Below, piece by piece: positions 18,339 to 24,934 of a DNA stretch of 24,934 nucleotides. The notes beneath the pieces are model-generated. The model was not told the DNA's origin, did no database searches, and worked only from the letters and a program-made list of their open reading frames with translations. The stretch covers positions 1 through 24,934 of the forward strand of contig JAAMXP010001588.1 in the NCBI GenBank assembly GCA_019693395.1. Direction: 5' to 3'. Source of the DNA: Ettlia oleoabundans (taxonomy: Eukaryota; Chlorophyta; Chlorophyceae; Chlamydomonadales). The translations under genes were made by a program, and so were the position numbers. Numbering within the stretch: position 1 is the stretch's first letter; each line of letters starts with the position of its first letter.

Positions 18339-21300
18339 TCACTCTTCAGAAGCAGTAACTGCAACGAAGCGGGCCGGCATGCCGTGCTTGGGCCTGGCCA
18401 ACGGGAAGAACAGCCATGGCTCCTCGGGCTGGCGCAGTTCCACAGTGTGCCTGCGGAAATTGGTTGCCAGTAGCACCTGCAGGGAAAAGCCTTACACCGC
18501 AGCAAACACAGGTGTGTGACGTGAGAGGGTCTGGCGGCAAGGTGACCCAGGTCAGAGGCATACAGTGGCGGGGTCGAGTGAGGACAAGAAATAAGCTCAG
18601 GTGTCTGCCGTTTGGTATCTGCCCCTCCCTGACACTCCATCTCACCCACCTTCATCTCCACCATGGCCAACAGCCAGCCCAGGCATAGCCTCAGGCCACC
18701 ACCGAAGGGAATCCATGCACCCTGCTTCTGCGCTGCGCCGCCAAGCCAGCGCTCGGGCTTGAAGGCCAGAGGGTCCGCCTTGTCCTGCCACCTGCACACC
18801 ACAGCCACATAACAATCTCGCGTCAACCGCATCGCAACCACATGCAGGGCTCTCCGGGAACATAACAAAGGTTGTTGTACTTGCTCAGATCCATTGTGGC
18901 GACAAGGCAAACGACAGGCCAGCTATGTGTGATGGCATAGGTGGGGCACAAGCCTATGCCATGTCGACCTTCCCCAGCTGGCGCTGACCTGGCGTCTGTC
19001 TTGAGGGGCTGTACCAGGCTGCATTGCATTCGAGTGCCCTTGGGAATGTGGTAGTCACACAGCTTGAAATCCTGAGAAACCACACAATACGAGTTTTGTT
19101 GCGCTGATTGGTGTTGCCGAACAAATTAGAGATGCGTGCCGCAGCAGCTGGTGTGGCAGTGGCAGGCAAAGCCATGCCACAAGCAGCTGGCTCAGAATGC
19201 ACACATCAGCAGCAAACCTATGGCACCACAAAATCATGCACATTCTACACATTGAACACATCAAAGGCTCCCCACCTGCAATGCCACACGCGGAAAGCCG
19301 TTGATGATGGGTGTGATCCTCAGAGCCTCACGCACCACCCCCTCGGTGTAGGGCATATCCTGAAGTGCTGCCTCTGTGATGACAGGCCCATGCTTTGCCA
19401 GCACTCCCACCTGTGCGCAAGCAGGCAGCAAGTCATGGTCGTAGGGAGGTGGTGGTGACATCAAGCATCAAAGAATATTCAGCTGCGACGGATGGGCCCA
19501 ACCAGGTGAAAGACATGCCTGCAGGGGGGCATGAACGTGTCGTTGCAGGGCTGCCCAGAGCGCCATGAGATTGCACCAGCGGAAGCGCACCTGCTCCTGC
19601 CGCAGTCGCTCCACCGTCTCTGGGTGGTGGTGCAGGTGGTGGAAGATGCGGGTGAGGGACGTGGCGCTAGTGTCATGCCCGGCAAACAGCAGCGTCAGCA
19701 CCGTGTCAGCAATCTGTTCCCTGCAGCACGTGCGGCACGCTTTGCAGTGCAGTTGTTTTTTCAGTCGCCACTTGAGCTTAACATGTCCACTTTGAACATG
19801 GCAAGCCCAGGAATATTCTTCCAGCTTGATACGCAGCAGTCCTTGCTTCAGCAGCCAATACAATACTCTGAGGTTTTACTGTGTCTCTACCTATCTACCC
19901 ACAACAAGGCCCATGCGGGTGTAGGCCTCTTCGTGAATGCATGCAAGCAAGTAGGACTGGTAACTTACCTGTTCATTCCCCTGCCTTCCTCATCCACGCT
20001 GTTCGTGAGGTAGTCAAGGGTGGTGGGTTGATCGCTACCGTCAGCAGCAGAGGCATCTGTGCTCATTTGATTGCCCGCCTGCCCGACCATGGCACTCTCG
20101 CCAGCCTGCCCTGCCTTCAGGCTGCCACCAGCCGCCGCCCTGCGCTGCTCCAGCAGGTCCAGGCTGGCGTGAATGCGCTGTATGAGGGCTTCTTTCATCT
20201 TCATGCCGCGAGCAAATGCGGTACCGGGGATGGCCACAGGGAAGCTGCAGGTTCGAGCATGCCATGGTTGAATATCGAGATTGTAAAGGAATGGCGCTGC
20301 AAAATTGTCTGCGCTCCTCAAAACTCTTGAGGCGCCTCCACCGCTCATATCCAGCGGCAATCTGTATTTTGGTGCCAGCAAACGGACATGACCCACAGCA
20401 TCAGGATCTGCTATTGCAAGCAAACAAGGGTGACAGACTGAGTGGCACTGCCCCCACCTGAACAACCCCTCCAGCCAAACCCTGAACTCCTCATTGATGG
20501 CCGGGAAGTGCTTGTCGCTGGTCCAGCTGTCATCAAAGCCCACGATCAGCTCGACCGCAATTTAAAAAATAAACCACTTCATCTCATCATAGACGCTGTT
20601 AAGGAAAGGGCGAAAGCGGAGCGCAACAATACCACAGGGGTGCCATAAGCAACTGGGGCAGGAGAAACAAAATGAAGGATGTTGGCCAATTGCAGAGAAA
20701 CCTGAGTGACCAGCAGGCAAAATACTGCTGGCTCAAGCAGGAGGTATTGCGGCTTGGCTACTCACAGGATGTCGCCGACTCTTGCCCACTTCTGCACCGC
20801 CTGCTCTGCGATAGCCTGCATGCGGGGCAGGTAGCCGCGGATGGCCTTGGGGGTGAACGCTGCCTGAGCCAGGCGCCTGCAGAGACGGACAGGAGGGACG
20901 CAGAGGAACAAATGAAGCGGCAATGCTGTAAGTTGTTGGCAAGTATAAGTGATGCCAGCAGCAGTCAAAACTGATTCTAAGTGCAGTATATATTGCGGAA
21001 GCTGGACTTCCAAAAAACCATGGTGTGAAGCTCACTTGATGCGGATGTGCTGCTTGCCGCTGAGGTTGACCATGCCAAAGTCCCCCAACATCTGCGCGTG
21101 AGGGTGCCAAAGGTAAGACAGCAGGCGCCTAGAGGAGCAGTGGTGGTCACTTGATGCTTGGCTGATAGACCTGTTATGCCATCACACACCAGCAGGCAGA
21201 TGAGGTGTTTGTGCGCCTGGATCTGGCTTCTGGCCAGCATGGTTGGCCTGCACGCTGTATTCAAATGCTGGCACGTCAGCCCATCTTTTTCACACTGCCA

Positions 21301-22000
21301 GGGTAGTCAGCTTTGACCAGGATGTCTTCCCCGTGCAAAACTTGTTTCACCGCCTCGTAGGTGCCCACCATGAGCATGCGGCGACCCAAGAACCGCCACC
21401 AGAACACCGGTTGCAACACAGGGTCGCGTGCACTGGCCCCTCTTTGGCACCAGGCTGCCTCTTCTCCCTGTCGCCACCTTCGCTGCCAGCATTGTTACCG
21501 GACTTGAAGTAGAACGTTGCTTCAGTGCCACGGAGCGCGTCACCTTCAATCTTGTATGTCTCTGCCAGGGCAGAAGGAGTTGTGGTTGGCGGGTAATTGT
21601 GGGTTGGGTTGGGAGTATGGGCTTGGGTCGGGTTGGGTGTGGGCTGGACAGGAAGAGGGAGCTGTGCAGCACACAGGTACGGCAACTGTGTACGGCAACT
21701 GTGTACAGCAGTTGTGTGCCAGAAGACAGCAAAATAACGACGCAGTTGGAGCCACCAATGTGAAACTCCCACTGATGGTGGCTGACATGCTGAGTTTTGC
21801 AGGCTGGAGGCAGCAAAAGTTGGTACAAGCATGACACACAGGACACACCTGGCGCCTCGGTGCTTCCACAATGCATTGTGCTTCCACAATGCAACCGCGC
21901 TCTTCCCGCCTCACAAATAGCTTATATACAGACCTTTCAAGGGCGTGAAGGAGGAAGAAGCTGCCGGGTTGTCGTGGTGGTAGGTCGCCATGTCCTGCAT
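18339..22000 (-). CDS. Cytochrome P450, CYP26/CYP120-like (CYP85 clan)
   Basis: Heme monooxygenase. Exons in transcript order: about 22000-21934 and 21561-21499 (both tentative), about 21454-21294, 21091-21036, 20876-20766, 20595-20458, 20244-19969, 19720-19591, 19410-19276, 19071-18989, 18791-18650, 18476-18339. All joins from 21294 on are in phase. Motifs: TPKAIRGYLPRMQAIAEQAV; WLEGLF then PVAIPGTAFARGMK; the I-helix LLFAGHDTSATSLTRIFHH; the K-helix E-x-x-R in VVREALRITP; DYHIPKGTRM; FKPERW; the heme loop PFGGGLRLCLGW with its Cys ligand; and the end WLFFPLARPKHGMPARF. IPKGT and FGGGLR-x-C-x-G resemble the CYP26/CYP120/plant CYP85-clan group, which act on retinoids, carotenoid fragments or sterols; the substrate here cannot be told. 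An in-frame TAA at 20562-20564 interrupts exon 20595-20458 where Lys would fit. The N-terminus and membrane anchor are unresolved. Confidence 0.75.
21590..21660. repeat. G/T-rich degenerate GGGTTG tract
   Basis: Irregular repeats of gggttggg, gggtcggg and ggttgggtg in a tentative intron of the P450. It is not a clean telomere-type TTTAGGG array. Confidence 0.5.
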
Positions 22001-22721
22001 GGCAGCAGTCTGTGGGTCAGAGGCCTGAATAGGGGTCAGCAGCATGTGGCGTGCTGCTGAAGCACCATGCCGGCAGGGCTGGAACCCACCCACACTGCCC
22101 GACTTCCGCCTCCGTGCAGGCCTTCAGAAGCAAGGACGAAAGACAGGTCAGACCCAGCATTGGTCTAGCAGGGCAGGTGAATCTGCAGGGGAATCTGCAG
22201 GGGGGGTCCAGCAGGCAGCAGCGGTAGATTGGGGCGACCGCCGCCGCCGTGCCGCAGCCAGGCAGGCTCCTGCCCTGCCCACCACCCCCACAGCACACCA
22301 CACCTGTTGCCCTGTGACAGCTGGCTGCACGTGATGTTAGCCCTTCTCCTGGCCTGTTGTATTGATCGATGATCGCGAGGGGTCCCAGACAGCGCTGAAA
22401 ACCCCCGTCCTTTGAATTTGCCCGCGCACTTTCCTAGAGGCCACGGATGATCGGGAAAAGCCAACGTGGCACCCCCCGCTCCGGGCCCTACCAGGCCCTA
22501 GAAGCCCCCGGTTGAGACTCGATTTGTTTGCTTGTATGTAGGCATAGGAGAGTTCGGAGCACTTCGGGTGGGGCCTGGGGTCGATACTTCCGCAACGGTC
22601 CCAAGTGCACTGATCATTACCTTAGCTATATCCTTCGTCAAGATGGACGCAGCGGGCAACACTGGGGATGACCACAAAGTAGAAATCATCAGGCGCGTTA
22701 CCCGGCGACCCTCAGCAACAC
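22001..22721. other. Spacer between divergent P450 and RWP-RK genes
   Basis: Both promoters should lie here. A plus-strand open frame beginning at an ATG near 22643 reads MDAAGNTGDDHKVEIIRRV and could be an alternative first exon of the RWP-RK gene, but no splice join in the right phase was found. Nothing else is supported. Confidence 0.35.
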
Positions 22722-23328
22722 ATGAAATGTGTGCTTACAGGCTGTCTTGAATCCGAAGCGTGCAGAAAACACAAGCATCGACCCACTCTCCAGATCACCC
22801 GCGAGATGTTGGAGGAGCTTTGCCTTAAATATCCACAGCATGAAGCGGCTAAAATCGTGGGTAAGGGCCCGACTCTTTGTCGGAGACCGTAAGTTTATGT
22901 TTAGAATACCTGGGCAATCCTTATGCCAAATACTCCCGGGTGCAAAGTCCATGTCTTCATTGTCCCGCTCTGCAGGTTGTGGTCTTACCAGGTATGAATC
23001 CAACAGTGCCCACGCCGAGGAAGACAAACATGTACAAAGCTCACATGTTTGATTGTCAATTCTTAGGCATTTGTTCCGCAGATTTAAAACAGCATGCCGT
23101 GCTTTGGGTTTTTCGTCTTGGCCACATCGGAGGCGAAAGAGCGTGCAAACTTTACTGGAAAACATTGTTGATATTGGAGAAGAAGAAGCCAAGGAGGTAG
23201 TAAGGATACTAAAAGCTGAGGACGAAGCACTTCTCAAGGAGCCTGGGAAGAAGCTTTGTTTACACTTCAAGAAGCTTCGACAAGCCTATTACAAAGAAAA
23301 ATATCAATGCACAAACAGAAAGTGTTGA
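22722..23328 (+). CDS. Small RWP-RK domain transcription factor
   Basis: Plant and algal DNA-binding proteins of this family control nitrogen response and gamete or sex differentiation. Exons: 22722-22860, 22976-22991 (16 nt) and 23082-23328, with phases 1 and 2 matching; a start at 22722 is the simplest choice. Exon 1 has LQITREMLEELCLKYPQ then HEAAKIVG. The micro-exon adds CGLTR. Exon 3 continues FKTACRALGFSSWPHRRRKS. Together these give the RWP-RK pattern (AAK-x-L-G-x-x-x-T-x-x-K-x-x-C-R-x-x-G-x-x-RWP-x-RK), with Ser-Ser-Trp-Pro-His-Arg-Arg in place of R-W-P-x-R-K. A charged, probably coiled region (EEEAKEVVRILKAEDEALLK) and a basic tail follow to TGA at 23326-23328. Length is about 134 residues, like small single-domain members. 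Codons are more A/T-ending than in neighbours. No lesion seen. Confidence 0.72.
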
Positions 23329-24247
23329 TTTGTTGACTCTCGTCCTTACCAATCTCTCTCTGGGACAACTGTAGACTCAGTCAATGCAAAACGAGAACAC
23401 GGCAACTACACATGGCTCTACTGCCTGCTGTTTGTTGTGAAGCATCGGATTAGTACCTGCTTTAGTACCGGTCCTCTGAGATGTTTTAGGCTAGAGACTT
23501 TTATTTTGGCAGAACTAAGTCTCAAGCGAGATGTTTCTGGAGTGCGATTTAGAAGTAAACAACCTTAAACATTTTTACGGTAAACATTTTTACGGAGAAC
23601 AATACTGAGCGGGAGAGAAGATCCTATGGTTTGTATCGACCATCAAAACTTGTTCACCCTCATTGCTACCATCCAGAGTCCAAGAAGTAGGATGTCAGCT
23701 TCTGTGGCTCCTACTGCCTTGACCGCCCCTGCCACGCCCCAGGTCTTGCCTGCCGTTCTGCCTGCTGCTGCTGCTGGTTGCTGTCTACTTGTCCTCCCTC
23801 CCTGACACCCCCCACCCCCCCTGCCACACTCTCACACAAAACTTGTCTGTGGCGACAATGTTGATGGTCTACGAGGGCCTGTTCACCAGCCTGACTGGTT
23901 GTTCCTGGTCTTCCTGGCTGACACGACGGGCCAACCCAATACCAGGACTATCATGTAGGTCAGGATTTAAGGAGTAAAACTGGCCAGGCTTATCACGGGG
24001 AAGGGTTCGTCTATTGCCACATTTCCGTGCATTAAATAGAAACCATAGCATGCTGTCCCGCACTTAAGGCTCCTACCATACCCAGAAAGCATTGTGCCCC
24101 TCTGTATAATGGCCAAACATTCCAACTTGTGACACTCCCAGGCACATGAACTGCACTTAGCAGACAATGTCTTGGTCTTACTAAATCAGTTGAAGTTGCG
24201 CAAAAAAACGACCGTTCAAGAAGGCCTTGCATCTATGCTACAGCTGG
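23329..24247. other. Convergent spacer between RWP-RK and RPL10
   Basis: Comparatively AT-rich, holding the 3' flanks of both genes. No TGTAA could be tied to either stop. Contains the 15-bp tandem duplication at 23566-23595 and a pyrimidine-rich stretch at about 23700-23830. Short open frames have no motifs. Confidence 0.45.
23566..23595. repeat. Perfect 2 x 15-bp tandem repeat
   Basis: taaacatttttacgg occurs twice back to back. It lies about 240 nt downstream of the RWP-RK stop. No function is evident. Confidence 0.85.
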
Positions 24248-24811
24248 CTACGCATGCAACGGTACACGCCACTGCCGTGCTGGCCCCCCGAAAATTTGGC
24301 ATGGCTCCCGGGCATCTAGAGGACCGTGGTTGCCAAGCAGCTGCAGCAACAGATGAGAACCAGTACCTCTGTGGGATGTCAAATCCTAACCCAACAATCA
24401 AGATCCACAGAATGCAAAAACACAGGTCTATAGACTTGCCTTGGCATTCACACCATCATTCACCAACCGGCCTTCCCTCTTCCATTCCAGATAGTCGTCC
24501 CGAAGGTAGGGGGTGAAGCCCCTGCAACACAACATGCTATAGCACTATTGGTTGACAGTAGCTGTGCTGAGCAGTTTGACATGATCTGCAGGGGGATGGC
24601 CGATGCACGCGAATAATTACATGCATCCTGTTCACCTACCAGTTCCTACTCGCAACAATCTTTTGCCGGCCTGGAAACTTGAACTTGGCGCGCCGGAGCG
24701 CCTCTTCCGCAACAGGTGCGTGCGCATCCTTGCAGCGAATGGACAGCAAGATCTGACCAATACCAACGCGTGCACAAACACCAAACGGTTTGCCAAACGC
24801 GCCGCGCATAC
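24248..24811 (-). CDS. RPL10: 60S ribosomal protein L10 (uL16), 3' exons; 5' end outside window
   Basis: Large-subunit protein that completes the 60S particle near the peptidyl-transferase centre. Three exons are visible: 24811-24640, 24521-24440 and 24340-24248 (stop TAG at 24250-24248), with phases 1/2, 2/0 and 0. The first has [20 protein letters not shown], then [20 protein letters not shown]; the second has [20 protein letters not shown] and DGVNAK; the third has [13 protein letters not shown]. These follow the eukaryotic L10 order closely. The intron after GVNAK has a GC donor. The upstream exons, which should encode roughly the first 100-110 residues, lie beyond the right edge; 24812-24934 is intron or flank ending in CCCCA-type simple repeats. 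No lesion is seen. Confidence 0.92.
24341..24439 (-). other. GC-AG intron in RPL10
   Basis: The donor is AAG|GCAAGT (exon ends at 24440), the acceptor GTTGCTGCAG (next exon starts at 24340). Splicing gives [14 protein letters not shown], matching the conserved L10 sequence exactly across the joint. Apart from the C, the donor fits the U1 consensus well. Confidence 0.85.
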
Positions 24812-24884
24812 CTACGTTACGCAAAACCATCCAATCACTGATTAATTATCGAAAGAAGGTACTGGGTGCCACACAAATTTGCAC

Positions 24885-24934
24885 CCGCGTCTCACCCCAC
24901 CCCACCCCACTTCTCACCCCACCCCCCAACATAC
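24885..24934. repeat. CACCC-rich simple repeat at right edge
   Basis: Repeated ctcaccccaccccacccc units, probably intronic or upstream sequence of RPL10. Confidence 0.7.

Noticed and set aside
21590..21660. Telomere-like GGGTTG repeats
   Set aside because: Too irregular, and inside a gene; not a clean telomeric unit.
22698..23270. 190-codon open frame on minus
   Set aside because: It is antisense to the RWP-RK exons, has no motif, and the plus strand shows a conserved domain with matching splice phases.

Overview
This is nuclear DNA from a eukaryote, most likely a chlorophyte green alga. Coding sequence is GC-rich and cut into many short exons by GT-AG introns (plus two GC-AG introns), acceptors are mostly CTGCAG/GTGCAG, and TGTAA, the usual green-algal polyadenylation motif, lies about 90-100 nt past two stop codons. 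Gene content (RWP-RK factor, 60S protein L10, Golgi-type type II membrane enzymes, PC-esterase-like proteins) agrees. No bacterial operons, CRISPR arrays, rRNA or tRNA genes were seen. Gene models below were assembled by hand from conserved motifs, splice sites and matching intron phases.

Layout. 0.5-1.8 kb: a spliced minus-strand gene of unknown function. 2.0-2.5 kb: possible plus-strand exons. 2.4-3.6 kb: direct repeats, a hairpin and a DDE-transposase remnant. 4.4-5.8 kb: a membrane-anchored methyltransferase on minus, seemingly cut off after its SAM-binding half. 6.3-8.7 kb and 9.5-11.8 kb: two plus-strand paralogues of a PC-esterase/TBL-like SGNH acyl-transfer or esterase family. 12.2-14.4 kb: a third SGNH-type enzyme on minus, convergent with the second; a 20-N assembly gap lies in one of its introns. 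14.9-17.4 kb: a Golgi-type carbohydrate sulfotransferase on minus. 18.3-22.0 kb: a 12-exon cytochrome P450 on minus, resembling the CYP26/CYP120 (CYP85 clan) group. 22.7-23.3 kb: an RWP-RK gene on plus with a 16-nt micro-exon. 24.2 kb to the end: the 3' exons of RPL10 on minus, running off the window.

The strongest candidate for a system is the block at 4.4-17.4 kb. Methyl transfer, acyl esterification or transfer (three genes) and sulfation, each predicted to act in the secretory pathway on glycans, sit side by side. This resembles a locus for decorating a cell-wall or extracellular polysaccharide. That is inference from family membership and adjacency.

Against a simple functional reading, almost every gene in the block and the P450 carries one or more lesions: single-base frameshifts, in-frame stops, or a lost catalytic His. 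Either the cluster is decaying, or the assembly has uncorrected base errors. RPL10 and RWP-RK look intact over what is visible.
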